Virus record (IMG/VR): IMGVR_UViG_3300035661_000011
Coordinates: 62,001 to 126,000 of that record
Source: a virus
Length of the DNA: 64,000 nucleotides
Reading direction: 5' to 3' (one strand)
The notes under the pieces were generated by a model that had not been told where the DNA came from, did no database searches, and saw only the letters and a list, made by a program, of their open reading frames with translations. This document shows positions 1-10,089 of the stretch, in pieces. Both the position numbers and the translations under genes were made by a program. The first letter of the stretch is position 1, and every line of letters starts with the position of its first letter.

Positions 1-903
1 TGAAATATCACCTAGTGTAGTGTAAATATCGACACGTAGTGCTGTATCAACGGTGTTTAATGTTTGATATATATCTGGCAATGTAACTGTAAGAATACCA
101 TCTGTGAGTGAAAGTAACATAGTGGGTTTTTCTATATCGTATACTTTATCAGAGAATGTAGTGAGTAACTCAACCCATGAACTAGTTCCGTTACTCATAA
201 ACACTCTAGCATAACAGAAGTAGTTAACAAAACTAATGTCTTGATAAAACGATGCAGTTTGTCCTAGTGTAAATTTTTTACTAAAACTAGACACCTGTAT
301 AGCTGGCGTTTCAAACTGTAAATACTTAGTATTACCATGATTTATAAAGTTGTAGGCTACCACATTCGCTATATATGGCACTAGTGGGTTAGCAACACTG
401 GTGTCATAGTACACTTGAATTAACTCACCAGGTAATATATTAATTATTACAGAGTATCCAATTTGCAAAGTTATGTCATTTACATAAATCTTAGTATCTC
501 TTGGGATAATAACGGTTTTAACTGCTGACCCCGGTACAAGCGGTATAGCGTTATTTAATAACTGATAAAACGGAATCATCCAATTTAATGTAGATTTCCC
601 ACCAGTGCCAAAAATACCAACGTAGTCGGTATCCGACATATGGTGATATAAATCATCCATAACCTGTGCTAAGTAAGGGTATTGTTTTCTTGAAAGTGCT
701 TCGCTTTTAGCTATAGATACCGCTGAGGCACACATAGCTGTTTCTAATAGATAAACAAATGGGTTACTTGGGTCAACGATATCGACACCCTTTAACGCTA
801 ATGCTAACCCATTGGTAGCCACTTGCATCATACTACTAGGGTTCATATAAAACTTGTCTAAATTGGCTACCAGATATTTTGTCAGTGTGGTTTCTGTTAT
901 CAT
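1..903 (-). CDS. Probable baseplate wedge protein, partial (gp6/J-like)
   Basis: The gene starts at an ATG at 903 after ATAGGTAAGTAAA and runs off the left edge, leaving about 300 codons visible. An N-terminal helical stretch is followed by DPSNPFVYLLE at residues 44-54 and an Ala-rich helix, then a beta-rich region. This order resembles baseplate wedge proteins of the T4 gp6 / P2 J superfamily in large myoviruses, which link the hub to the sheath. It is 22 bp downstream of another minus-strand structural candidate, so the two are probably cotranscribed. The CDS is clear; the wedge assignment rests on the motif and on its being in a structural block. It could be another tail protein. Confidence 0.55.
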   Translation of the reverse strand, partial: MITETTLTKYLVANLDKFYMNPSSMMQVATNGLALALKGVDIVDPSNPFVYLLETAMCASAVSIAKSEALSRKQYPYLAQVMDDLYHHMSDTDYVGIFGTGGKSTLNWMIPFYQLLNNAIPLVPGSAVKTVIIPRDTKIYVNDITLQIGYSVIINILPGELIQVYYDTSVANPLVPYIANVVAYNFINHGNTKYLQFETPAIQVSSFSKKFTLGQTASFYQDISFVNYFCYARVFMSNGTSSWVELLTTFSDKVYDIEKPTMLLSLTDGILTVTLPDIYQTLNTVDTALRVDIYTTLGDIS

Positions 904-925
904 TTTACTTACCTATAGTAGTTGG

Positions 926-2191
926 TTATTTTCCAGTTTTATCTGGTGGTGGCATTATATTCGGTGTTAGTATAGATGAGCCTACAGTTGACGATTGTAC
1001 CATACTGGTTAGTGCAGGTACACCTACTTTGTTTCCAGATGGTTGTGTCTTAGGTTGTGTACCGCCTGTATCCTGAGGGGATTTCTTTTTAAGTAATTCA
1101 TCAACACCAGTTAATATACGTTTAATTTCTTTTATTTTAGTATCATAAACTTGTTTTTCAACATACCACTCTAACTCATATGTTTCGATGTTAATATAAG
1201 GGTATGCTTCGTAATCAAATATCAGTTTAAGGTCATACGGTATTTCAGATTTACTTTGGTTTAGCTTAACCATATTGGATTTACTGTCTTTCATGTCAAC
1301 ATTAAATGCTTCCACAGTCTCGTTGAATTCATACAACAGAATGTTCCTGTTTTTTTCTGCACCAACACAATGTAGATTTATCTGCACTTTATTGTTTTCA
1401 CTAGTGTATACATCTGACCGGTTATATCCAAACTTAGCACCGTCTGGATTAGTAGTTGGTATAAAGTATCCTGGTGCAGCAATGTTTTGCACAAATGTCC
1501 TTGTCTTATCCATAATTAGTCTGTAGTAACGTGAAGTATAATCCATTTCATTACACATTAGAAATATAGGGAACGGACACACTGTGCCTTCAACCACTCT
1601 ATTGCCCCATTCTATCCATGCACCAAACATAGCACATATAAAATCTCCATCCATGTTATCAAACGTGGCAGTTATATCAAATACACCATTAAACTCTGAG
1701 TACCCATCGTAAAACGTAACTTGTTCACCACGTTTACCCTCAGGGCTATTATAAGTGTCCATCTGTGTATCTGGCATAGCACTTAACGATTCTAAAAAGT
1801 TACTAATCGGTAAGAATGCTTGTTTATCGTTTATAAGGTTTGACCTCTGAAGAATCTTTGAGTCTTTTAAAGAAGAAGCTTTTAATGCATTAATGTCCGG
1901 CTCACCAAATAAATTAGGTGACAACATACAACGTATAGCGTTTGACATAGAGTTCTCTTTATCGTCCGCTAAGAAGTTTAATTCGCTTATAGCCTTAACA
2001 TTATTGTATGTTAGGTTACACGCGGGTTTTGTAAAGAATACATATCCTTGGTGGTCAGTGTTATGTGGAATTGGAAGTAGACCTTTGTTAATGCTCAAAC
2101 CATATAACATGGTCATTGCAGAACTCCCTGTTGGACCGAGTCCGTGTTCTAAATTACTTAGATTTAAAAAATCATCAATACTTAACGTCAT
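926..2191 (-). CDS. Putative virion structural protein, 421 aa
   Basis: I do not recognise the family. The protein has no membrane segment. A mixed alpha/beta body contains aromatic-rich strands around residues 160-260, with a Lys-rich helix near 340-370. The last 50 residues are Gly/Pro/Thr-rich and probably disordered. The ATG at 2191 is divergent from the head gene at 2223, with only 31 bp between them. It is upstream of the wedge-like gene on the same strand, so a tail or baseplate role is inferred from position only. Confidence 0.5.
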   Translation of the reverse strand: MTLSIDDFLNLSNLEHGLGPTGSSAMTMLYGLSINKGLLPIPHNTDHQGYVFFTKPACNLTYNNVKAISELNFLADDKENSMSNAIRCMLSPNLFGEPDINALKASSLKDSKILQRSNLINDKQAFLPISNFLESLSAMPDTQMDTYNSPEGKRGEQVTFYDGYSEFNGVFDITATFDNMDGDFICAMFGAWIEWGNRVVEGTVCPFPIFLMCNEMDYTSRYYRLIMDKTRTFVQNIAAPGYFIPTTNPDGAKFGYNRSDVYTSENNKVQINLHCVGAEKNRNILLYEFNETVEAFNVDMKDSKSNMVKLNQSKSEIPYDLKLIFDYEAYPYINIETYELEWYVEKQVYDTKIKEIKRILTGVDELLKKKSPQDTGGTQPKTQPSGNKVGVPALTSMVQSSTVGSSILTPNIMPPPDKTGK

Positions 2192-2222
2192 AGTTTACAC
2201 CATTATCTGATAGGACACTTAT

Positions 2223-3425
2223 ATGAGTACGAGAAATGATTTGACCCATACGCCACTAGAAATAGCAGCGTCGGTAGCCCACGCTGCTCACAGTATCACG
2301 AGTAATACACTTGCTGAGTATACACGACCAGCAAGATTAGAACCAATTGCATTAATTGACAAAAGCCTAATGAACAGTTTGAGTGTGGAGCAAATTGTAG
2401 CTTTAGAACAGACTATGGTGTCTGTGTTTAGCGGTATGTATTTAATGGCAATTGGCATGACAATGAAAGTCGGGGATATTGTCCCTATGACTATATTAAG
2501 TCAGTTTTCAACAAACCGAAGTTTAACATTAGCAGCAGGTAACTCAGTTTACTGGGCTTTTGAAGGACTGTTGGATAAAGCAGTTAGTGACTTTACACAT
2601 ATGCCAACAACAGAAGAACTTAGTCTAGCGTTGGATGCTAATATGAATAGCGCGTCCTATGGATTAGAAGCTTGGGGAGATGTCTCAAACGCATACGGGG
2701 TCGCTGAAGATACAGACCCTAAGGCCACAAACGTTAAGGAGAGTGTTGACATTGACAAAACTATCCACAACATCATGGACGAATCAAACTTAGTTGTAGG
2801 TAAAATATTAAACGTACCAATTAGTTACGGTGACCACACTACAACCATTCAAACAACCGTTACTCTACGTCCCAAATCTATCGCTAGTAGCGATTTAGTT
2901 ACAATCTGTAGACATAACTCCAGAGACTTATCTTGGGCTGCTAGATGGCACGCTATGCGTTCTGGTGAAATTGAGTTTGTTAAAGATTGGTTACTGAACC
3001 AAGATGTAATTGAAGAATATCGTAAAGGTCTTCATGCAGATAAAACTGGTTTATTAATGAACCTTAAGTCTAGCCGTACTAAAAATATCTGGGCTGCAAT
3101 CATCAGTGGTAGAGCCTCACCAAATGCAATCTCAGCAATGATGTTTATGTCTAAAGAAACAGCTATGGATATACAACACGCGACTGGTCATAAGTTACAG
3201 AACTTCCACGATAGAGAAAAAATCTTTGAAGGAACTTCTTCCGCTTGGATGATAGTGGTTGATTCTATTCGTGAAACATTTACTATTTATACACGTGGGA
3301 TTGAAGATACGGTTGACAGTAGTTTTGTGCACATTAAGGGTAATGCAAAGAACCCTAAAGGCGTTGACATTAATCAAGTTATGGAAATGTTCAAACTTGG
3401 TAAAGTCAGCAATATGTTAAACTAA
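2223..3425 (+). CDS. Probable head protein with maturation-cleavage motif, 400 aa
   Basis: The start follows AGGACACTTAT. Residues 147-149 read Gly-Leu-Glu in the context SYGLEAWG. The same tripeptide is present in the capsid, portal-like and other head candidates here, so cleavage by the prohead protease after Glu149 is proposed. The first 149 residues would then be an Ala-rich propeptide and the last 251 the mature chain. phiKZ-type phages contain several abundant inner-head proteins processed in this manner. The next genes, at 3444 and 4331, follow closely and are likely cotranscribed. The exact homologue is not recognised. Confidence 0.55.
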   Translation: MSTRNDLTHTPLEIAASVAHAAHSITSNTLAEYTRPARLEPIALIDKSLMNSLSVEQIVALEQTMVSVFSGMYLMAIGMTMKVGDIVPMTILSQFSTNRSLTLAAGNSVYWAFEGLLDKAVSDFTHMPTTEELSLALDANMNSASYGLEAWGDVSNAYGVAEDTDPKATNVKESVDIDKTIHNIMDESNLVVGKILNVPISYGDHTTTIQTTVTLRPKSIASSDLVTICRHNSRDLSWAARWHAMRSGEIEFVKDWLLNQDVIEEYRKGLHADKTGLLMNLKSSRTKNIWAAIISGRASPNAISAMMFMSKETAMDIQHATGHKLQNFHDREKIFEGTSSAWMIVVDSIRETFTIYTRGIEDTVDSSFVHIKGNAKNPKGVDINQVMEMFKLGKVSNMLN

Positions 3426-3443
3426 CTTAATGTTGAGACGATT

Positions 3444-4334
3444 ATGAATTATAGTTTCGAAGCGTTCTTCCACTCTTTAACTCCAAATATTTTACGTAGT
3501 GAGTTAGAGCGTAATGTAGATATGGATATAGGGGAGTTAGAAAACAGAACACTACCTATGTTTGAGCGTGCCCAGGGTGTTAATTTAACGAGTGTCGTTG
3601 AACAACGCATCCACAGTGCAATAATGGGTAGATCCAGTAAAAAAACAGTTTACGATTTGTTATTTGACACTATTCAAAACGTGGTTGATAACAGAGCATT
3701 AATCTTAAAGATGGTATCCACTGAATTTAATAAAGAAAATCCAAAAGAAGTCAGTGACTATTACAAGTTAAACATACTCAAGTATTTAGAGGCGTTTCGC
3801 TTCTTATCTAAATACGCAATTGAATACATCGGTGTGATTGTAATTGAAGCTATGTCTGACAAAGAGTATTTAAGTTTACCAGATATTAAAATGTCAGCTA
3901 AATTTATTACCGATAATGACAACATGGCTCAAATTGCACAGGTGTGTAATCAGTTAAATCGTCCGTTACACGAGTTTCTTAATGAAATAAAATCGTTAAA
4001 GGGACATCAGTTCGTTGAGTACGATTGGAAAGCTAACGCTGAGGCAACAGCAAAGCGTGTAGACGCATTTAAGTCTGGGTTAATACCAGTTAGATGGAAT
4101 CCGTTATATCACGCTCAGTTAATGTTCTCCACTTGGGCTTCAGAGAATGATACAAAAACACAACACGAGTATGAACGTTTACAGTATCTTTTGTTACAAC
4201 TGAAAGACCAACAAGAAAACACCACTGATAAAGTTGTAGCAGAACGACTAAAAAAACAAATCTTATATCGAAGCGATCAAATTAATAAGTTGCAAGTTTC
4301 GATGGAAAAGATTGAGGAACGGTATGCGGTATGA
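3444..4334 (+). CDS. Putative virion protein with C-terminal coiled coil, 296 aa
   Basis: The protein is mostly helical. The last 60 or so residues (about 235-292) look like a coiled coil rich in Gln, Leu, Lys and Glu. There is no Gly-Leu-Glu motif, signal peptide or membrane segment. Its stop overlaps the next start by ATGA (4331-4334), which implies translational coupling. It sits between head-protein candidates, so a head or neck role is inferred. The family is not recognised. Confidence 0.5.
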   Translation: MNYSFEAFFHSLTPNILRSELERNVDMDIGELENRTLPMFERAQGVNLTSVVEQRIHSAIMGRSSKKTVYDLLFDTIQNVVDNRALILKMVSTEFNKENPKEVSDYYKLNILKYLEAFRFLSKYAIEYIGVIVIEAMSDKEYLSLPDIKMSAKFITDNDNMAQIAQVCNQLNRPLHEFLNEIKSLKGHQFVEYDWKANAEATAKRVDAFKSGLIPVRWNPLYHAQLMFSTWASENDTKTQHEYERLQYLLLQLKDQQENTTDKVVAERLKKQILYRSDQINKLQVSMEKIEERYAV

Positions 4335-5026
4335 TAACTGTAACTGAACCCTCATGTAAGCGTATCCACGATATATACACCGCATCATTAAAAATGCGGA
4401 ATAGTGATGGTAATACTTCAAATCCAGATTTTATTGACATATTGGATTTAAACAAAATGGTCTCTACCTATAACGTACTGATTCCTACGTTAGAGGATAA
4501 TGTTTTTTACTGGAAGTTTTTAAACAACTGGTTAGATTACATGGAAACCGGATTTTGGACTATGTTACCGCGTATGTGGTATGAAACATTATGTGATTCA
4601 AAGAACACTCCTCGTTTAGAAAAACATAGGGTGAATGAAGAATATGGATCATACCTCCTTAAACGTAAACGTATATGTGAGCGTTTAAAGCTAGACCCAT
4701 CACCAGGTAACGATAACTTAGTTAAACTACACTGGGTGATGCGTAAAGATGGCGAGGATAGCTTTATATCAATGGCTCACACGTTAATGCGTGTGTTTTT
4801 ATATGTAAACTGTTTAACCCTAAATGGGTTACGCACTAATGCTAGTACACCAACCGATGATGTTGTGAAAAACCTAGATCGTAGTTTTAACTCAGCTGAC
4901 CAAAACGCTTGGCCGGTTGGAGGAAATAACAGTTTGGAACGTATGAAAGGTTTAGATCAAAGAGCGAATGATACCAACGAAAACATTGGTACTATACGTA
5001 CGGTTGGTGAATGGATGGAATCGTAG
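4331..5026 (+). CDS. Hypothetical protein in head operon, 231 aa
   Basis: It is translationally coupled to the preceding gene through ATGA. It is rich in Trp and basic residues in the middle (around 65-115), with a low-complexity Asn/Asp-rich C-terminus from about residue 170 that is probably flexible. I see no catalytic motif. Placement between two head-protein genes suggests a structural or assembly role. A 103-bp gap with no strong hairpin separates it from the next gene. Confidence 0.5.
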   Translation: MITVTEPSCKRIHDIYTASLKMRNSDGNTSNPDFIDILDLNKMVSTYNVLIPTLEDNVFYWKFLNNWLDYMETGFWTMLPRMWYETLCDSKNTPRLEKHRVNEEYGSYLLKRKRICERLKLDPSPGNDNLVKLHWVMRKDGEDSFISMAHTLMRVFLYVNCLTLNGLRTNASTPTDDVVKNLDRSFNSADQNAWPVGGNNSLERMKGLDQRANDTNENIGTIRTVGEWMES

Positions 5027-5129
5027 TCAATAAACTAATAAAGTGGTTTACTGATTTTGTAATTATATGTACTTAAAGTGCAAATTAATATTAATTTTTA
5101 TTTAAACAATTGTTAAAAGGTAAAATATC

Positions 5130-6479
5130 ATGGCCGGATTTAGTTTGTTAGATGATGAAGAATTGAACGTAGATATTTCTAATGGCGATATTCTGGAAAT
5201 TATTCCAGAAGAAGAACTGGATGCACATGCTCCAGATGAAGCGTTAGAAACTGATGTTGAAGACATTGGTGAAATTGCTGAAGGTCTTGAAGCGTGTCAC
5301 GATATGTTGGCAATGGCTGCGGCTGCAAATGCGATGAATCCACAAGCTGCACAGTTTGCAGGCTTAGCTATTCAATTAGCTGAACGTAACATTCGCGGTA
5401 ACTTTAGCGAAGGTTTGGATAAAGCGTTAGACGGTAAGGGTAAATATGGACTAGAGGCATTTGAAGACAAAGCTTCTGGTACAGCGTATGCCTCATACGC
5501 TATGTTGGGCATTATGGATACCCTGGAACGTATCTGGACTCGCATCGTTGAATTCTTAACCAAATGGTTCGACAAAGTTGCCACTTGGTTTAATAAGTAT
5601 TTGTCTGGTGCAGCTTTTGCAAAACGTAAAGCTGATGCGATTAAGAAAAAAGCAGACAAAGAACTAGGTTCAGTAAAGAAAGAACAAATTGAAATGAACC
5701 AAACTGAATCGTTGAATTTATCACTCGATGGTAAATTTGAACCAGCCCCCGCTATTAAAGCAACTATGGATGCTTTAAAAGGCATTGATTGCGAAAAAAT
5801 CGTTGATGCCTCTAAGGACAATTTGATATTGCTAAGAACACATTTGGAAGCCGCAAAGAAAGGCACTCTGAAAGATGGCGTATCCGGTAAAAGTGTAATG
5901 TCAATGCATCAACAAGCTGCAAAAGTTGCTTCAAGTATGGGTCCCAACTTTGTGGTTTTCAACGATACGCGTTTTAAAGAATCTAGTACACAAATGCACG
6001 TACGTGGAAAAAATATTTCTGGCGGCCAAATGGTTGTCATTACTATTAACGGTAAAGAAGTTGATGGAGCCTCAATCTTCAAAAGTATGTCTACATCTGT
6101 CGTTAAGATTGACGTTAAAGCTAAAGGTGATAGGAAAGTGGATGCGTTATCAACCGGCGCCATTAGTAGCTTGGCTGATTTATGCTCAGAGTCGTGTTCC
6201 GAACTTATTAAGTTTAAAGACCAATATCGTGACGGTAAACGTGATTTAGCTTCATTTAAGAAACATGTCGATGAGATTATTAAAGACGTTAGTGATATCT
6301 CAACCGATAAAGCGACATCTGAAATCAAAAGCATTACCTCAGCTTACATTGGTGGTATGGCTAGCACTGTCTCTTCACCATACAGTGTAGCAAAAGCTTA
6401 CCAGTCTCAAGCATTAACATCTATTAATGCAGCGTTGAACTACTGTTTGAAATCGTTAAGTAACCACAAAAAAGACTAA
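5130..6479 (+). CDS. Probable internal head protein, 449 aa, with maturation motif
   Basis: The N-terminus is very acidic and Ala-rich (residues 1-105), like a scaffold-type propeptide. It is followed by GKYGLEAFED with Gly-Leu-Glu at 107-109; a second match, EGLEACHD, is at 52-54. Cleavage after Glu109 would release a basic, Lys-rich mature chain. The layout resembles the abundant inner-body proteins of phiKZ-like heads. A 36-bp perfect palindrome closes the unit at 6497-6532. An AAAAGGTAAAATATC leader precedes the ATG. Function within the head is inferred; the Gly-Leu-Glu motif is seen directly. Confidence 0.6.
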   Translation: MAGFSLLDDEELNVDISNGDILEIIPEEELDAHAPDEALETDVEDIGEIAEGLEACHDMLAMAAAANAMNPQAAQFAGLAIQLAERNIRGNFSEGLDKALDGKGKYGLEAFEDKASGTAYASYAMLGIMDTLERIWTRIVEFLTKWFDKVATWFNKYLSGAAFAKRKADAIKKKADKELGSVKKEQIEMNQTESLNLSLDGKFEPAPAIKATMDALKGIDCEKIVDASKDNLILLRTHLEAAKKGTLKDGVSGKSVMSMHQQAAKVASSMGPNFVVFNDTRFKESSTQMHVRGKNISGGQMVVITINGKEVDGASIFKSMSTSVVKIDVKAKGDRKVDALSTGAISSLADLCSESCSELIKFKDQYRDGKRDLASFKKHVDEIIKDVSDISTDKATSEIKSITSAYIGGMASTVSSPYSVAKAYQSQALTSINAALNYCLKSLSNHKKD

Positions 6480-6496
6480 TACCGATTAGTGTAACT

Positions 6497-6532
6497 AGGT
6501 AGGACCTACGGGAATTCCCGTAGGTCCTACCT
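6497..6532. terminator. 36-bp perfect palindrome closing the head operon
   Basis: AGGTAGGACCTACGGGAATT begins an uninterrupted palindrome that folds into an 18-bp GC-rich arm pair and is followed by TTTATTA. It lies 17 bp after the stop at 6479. Confidence 0.7.
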
Positions 6533-6595
6533 TTATTACGTCATTTATTATTTTTATTAAAAATCATATAGACTCAAACCCAACAGGCGTATATA

Positions 6596-8113
6596 ATGAC
6601 AAATGTAACAATTCCATTACGAGAAAGTAGTAGTTCAATAACACTACCTATAGTTAAAGCTGTAGTAGAACAATTTCTGTTTCTTTCTGAAGCTGAACAT
6701 ATCAGAAATATCATTTACACACAGAGAACTAACAAAAATACACAGAAGCAAACCAATGAAATACAAGAACCTTTACGTTTAGAAACTAACGAATTAATAA
6801 AGGTCGAATATAGTGTAAAACCAGATACAACAATTGCAGATAACGATAAGTATCTACGAGACTACTTACCTATTTTTAATAACAAAAAACTAGGTGTAGT
6901 TTTAACACCTATGCATGCACATATGGTGTTAGAGATGAATGTTACATATAGGTCACAAAGCTATGACGATTTACTCATATGGCTGACTAACCATGTTAGA
7001 AACACAATGCGATTATCTGCTAGCTCACACCATAACATTTTGTATAACATAACCATACCAGATGAAGTCTACGATTACTTATATGATGTATGGGGTTTAA
7101 CTGAAACGGTTGCGCCGTATGGTAATACGTTTCGTGAGTTTTTAATCGATGGGTTTGTTACTGGTTTATCATTAAGAAAAAATAAAAGTGAAACTGCTGA
7201 AAAACTAATAGTGGCAATTAAAAACACAGCGTGTTTAGGGATGTATACTACATTACCACCCGAAGTGCCAACTACCCAAGGTGAACCACCATTCTCAGAG
7301 ATTACGTTTACATACACGCTTAATTTTGAACAACCTACTGCACTTATACTACGGTTCCAGAAAATCGTCCATAATCGACTTGTAGACATTCGGAGACTAT
7401 ATAAGTTTGCAGATAGAAACTTACACGATGACCCAATGCGAGGAACACACAGTTTAGCTGGAGTGGTGTATGACCAAACAAAAAATCAACAAAATGTAGT
7501 AACGTATCCAGCAAGGTATGTTAATGAATCCGATGGGTGGGTACCAGAGGTTGTACAACCAGGACACAAAATTTACACACTGACTCCTATTCGATTAGAC
7601 TTAGATGATTTACACAGCGTAATAACCTTTTCAGATTTAATTGAATTAGGGTTTCCTGACTGGATGTTAAATGTAGTTATGACGGATATAGTGGCTCCAG
7701 TAACTCCATCTAAGTGGTTTTATCTATTTGTTTTATATGAGGTTAATGAAACAGAAAACATAGTTCCAATTTACATTGATGTTGAATCTGGTGAAATTAA
7801 ATCTATGATTTCATTAGACCCCAGAAGTAGACATTACTTATGTGTTTATAAAAACTTTAAATTGGGTACTGTGGATTTATCAGTGTTACGCAAAGACCCT
7901 GTGTTACTCACTCAAATATTTAATAACTACATACCAAATACACAACTGATTACTATCGGAAATGGTAGTTATGTAGTTACAGATAGTTTACTTACACAAA
8001 TGAACAATGTGTTAGCATTACTGCAACAGCCGTGGGATAATCCAAACTATGTACCGTATAAAGTATTACGTGACGGTACATTCACTTCCACTGTTGTTAG
8101 AAACCAACATTAA
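6596..8113 (+). CDS. Putative tail/baseplate structural protein, 505 aa
   Basis: This is the first gene of a tight four-gene block (6596-11435) that ends in a hub-like protein. The protein is beta-rich, without membrane segments. The middle (about 225-260) alternates hydrophobic and aromatic residues, as in beta sandwiches of tail proteins. The family is not recognised. The start is an ATG after AGGCGTATATA, and no TATATTATCT-type promoter precedes it, as expected if it is a late gene. Confidence 0.5.
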   Translation: MTNVTIPLRESSSSITLPIVKAVVEQFLFLSEAEHIRNIIYTQRTNKNTQKQTNEIQEPLRLETNELIKVEYSVKPDTTIADNDKYLRDYLPIFNNKKLGVVLTPMHAHMVLEMNVTYRSQSYDDLLIWLTNHVRNTMRLSASSHHNILYNITIPDEVYDYLYDVWGLTETVAPYGNTFREFLIDGFVTGLSLRKNKSETAEKLIVAIKNTACLGMYTTLPPEVPTTQGEPPFSEITFTYTLNFEQPTALILRFQKIVHNRLVDIRRLYKFADRNLHDDPMRGTHSLAGVVYDQTKNQQNVVTYPARYVNESDGWVPEVVQPGHKIYTLTPIRLDLDDLHSVITFSDLIELGFPDWMLNVVMTDIVAPVTPSKWFYLFVLYEVNETENIVPIYIDVESGEIKSMISLDPRSRHYLCVYKNFKLGTVDLSVLRKDPVLLTQIFNNYIPNTQLITIGNGSYVVTDSLLTQMNNVLALLQQPWDNPNYVPYKVLRDGTFTSTVVRNQH

Positions 8114-8125
8114 AGGAACCTGAGC

Positions 8126-9424
8126 ATGCCTACATTCAACGAAAACGATAACTACTATACGGAAGTACCACTAAAGGTAGAATCTATCCCACCGACTGAA
8201 TTTAATGAAATAATAGATTTGGATATTGATACCGCCAGCGTGTTTAGAGATATACAGTACGATGGTTCGGTACTACTGAGTTTAAATGGTAGCCCTAACA
8301 ACGTAACGTATTACTCAAAGCTACTCCAGTCAGATGACTTAGTGGTTAATGCAGATGATATTTCCGATAGGACAATAAAACAGTATAGAAGGATTAACCA
8401 TCTTGAAATAAGGGTCACACAAGCTGATAGCATGACACTTGATGATTCAAGTAATACATCTGCTGTAACTGGTACAGCAAACTTCTACCCTGTGCTCACT
8501 CCACACATAGGGGATGTATTTGTAAAAGACATAGATTCCACAGAAGGGACATATGGTGTTTTTCAAGTAACCAATGTAGAAAGAAAATCTCCATATCACA
8601 TGAGCTCTTGGGGGATATCATATTCTCAAATCAGATACTCTAAGTCATTTAAAGATGAAGAGTCTGAACCATTTGTATTTGATGAAATTGATTTTGAGAT
8701 TAGTAATTTGGAGTTAGGTAGAAACCCCTTAGTTCCAGTGGTCACTAACTTAAAGTTACAAACTAAACAACAGATACGAGCTGAGTTAATACCCCTATAT
8801 TACCGAACGTTTTATAACAAACCGATTGGTACATTCATAGTTCCAATTAGTGGTGGCGGAACTGTATACGACCCATATCTTGTAAACTTTTGGAATTCTA
8901 CTATAAGTGTAAATGAATACTCTCCTTATGCAGCACCAATTGAATACCAGACTAACAACGCGTTTCATGAAAAAGAATACTCCACTGTGTTTGATGTGTA
9001 CATGAAGCAACAAATCGGATTACTACAAAATGTAGTAAAATGTATGGATAAAATATCAACATTGTTTTTTTCTGCACAGTTATTAAAAATAACAGCTTTT
9101 GCAACTGGGTTAGATTATATACTACATCCGCCGATGAACATAGATTGGGACGACGCACCTATGTTTAAACCAGAGGTAATAGTTCCAGTTATACCACCAA
9201 CTGATCCAATCGTGTTACCGACACCATACATCTTTAGTAACAACTTTTATGATAGTGGAGTACCGGATACATTGTTGGAAAAGTTAATATTAAGCGTGAT
9301 TTCACGTAAGACTATATCTACAAAAGACGTTAACCAAGCTTTAGAAATTGTTAAAACTGGAACTAAACTAGAACAGTTCTATCACATACCTTTTATTTTA
9401 TCATTGTTACAGGTGTCGAGATGA
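8126..9424 (+). CDS. Putative tail/baseplate structural protein, 432 aa
   Basis: An excellent Shine-Dalgarno (AAAGGAACC) lies 12 bp after the preceding stop. The protein has an acidic N-terminus, a beta-rich centre with many Tyr and Ser residues, and a Pro-rich linker around residues 350-370 (repeated PP and VP) before a helical C-terminus. It overlaps the following gene by ATGA. A baseplate or neck role is inferred from the operon; no specific homologue is recognised. Confidence 0.5.
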   Translation: MPTFNENDNYYTEVPLKVESIPPTEFNEIIDLDIDTASVFRDIQYDGSVLLSLNGSPNNVTYYSKLLQSDDLVVNADDISDRTIKQYRRINHLEIRVTQADSMTLDDSSNTSAVTGTANFYPVLTPHIGDVFVKDIDSTEGTYGVFQVTNVERKSPYHMSSWGISYSQIRYSKSFKDEESEPFVFDEIDFEISNLELGRNPLVPVVTNLKLQTKQQIRAELIPLYYRTFYNKPIGTFIVPISGGGTVYDPYLVNFWNSTISVNEYSPYAAPIEYQTNNAFHEKEYSTVFDVYMKQQIGLLQNVVKCMDKISTLFFSAQLLKITAFATGLDYILHPPMNIDWDDAPMFKPEVIVPVIPPTDPIVLPTPYIFSNNFYDSGVPDTLLEKLILSVISRKTISTKDVNQALEIVKTGTKLEQFYHIPFILSLLQVSR

Positions 9425-10089
9425 GTGGAGATATTCCGACGTATGAATCTTTACAAAAATACACACAGCTTTTATTTGACCGCACGTACAGATGTATGTG
9501 TGATTTAGTGAGCTTATCGGTTATACAAAAGTTACCTGAGTTAGATATACCTGATACGCCGTTTATTGAGTCGATTGGTATGCATGGTTTTAATTTAGGT
9601 GTGGTAAGAAGTGAAACTAATAACACTTACGATTTGTTAGAAACAGCGTATGGGTGGTCACGTGACTTAGGTGGATATGAGTTTTCACAACACAAAGGTG
9701 AGGGCAGTGTAGAATCTCACAACTTCACGATAGTGCAGATTGCTGAGATTGTGGCTGGGTATGGTAGAGTTGACTTAACATCGGTTAATGACGGAAGAGA
9801 AATTGCTTTTAATATAAGTAAATTTTTAGAAGTAGAAGAAAAATACGCAAGAGTAGATTTACATTATGAACGTCCACCTAAAGAAGATTTACAGGGGCTA
9901 AGAAACTTGTTAGCGTTAGTTGATGGGTTCTTAGAAAAAGCACCAGTTAGAAGTCACAGTAACCGCAAACCTTTACGTTTCGGAACTACTTCTGCAAGTA
10001 CGATAAACAACACTATTACATTACGTAGACAGCAAGAATACCGTGATGACCCAAGAACTCATATTAACCCACATAACTTTTCAAGATGA
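9421..10089 (+). CDS. Putative baseplate-associated protein, 222 aa
   Basis: It is coupled on both sides by ATGA overlaps (9421-9424 and 10086-10089), so stoichiometric production with its neighbours is likely. The N-terminal 150 residues look globular. The C-terminal 50 are Arg/Asn/Thr-rich and probably extended. I do not recognise the family. Its position immediately before the hub-like gene suggests a baseplate part. Confidence 0.5.
   Translation: MSGDIPTYESLQKYTQLLFDRTYRCMCDLVSLSVIQKLPELDIPDTPFIESIGMHGFNLGVVRSETNNTYDLLETAYGWSRDLGGYEFSQHKGEGSVESHNFTIVQIAEIVAGYGRVDLTSVNDGREIAFNISKFLEVEEKYARVDLHYERPPKEDLQGLRNLLALVDGFLEKAPVRSHSNRKPLRFGTTSASTINNTITLRRQQEYRDDPRTHINPHNFSR

Noticed and set aside
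2197-2208. TTACACCATTATCT as an early promoter copy
   Set aside because: Only the ATTATCT part matches, it lacks the TATAT core, and it precedes a head gene.
5372-6334. Two long minus-strand frames (164 and 141 codons) inside the internal head gene
   Set aside because: No ribosome sites and Ser/Leu/Ala-biased composition; the plus-strand gene is clearly coding.
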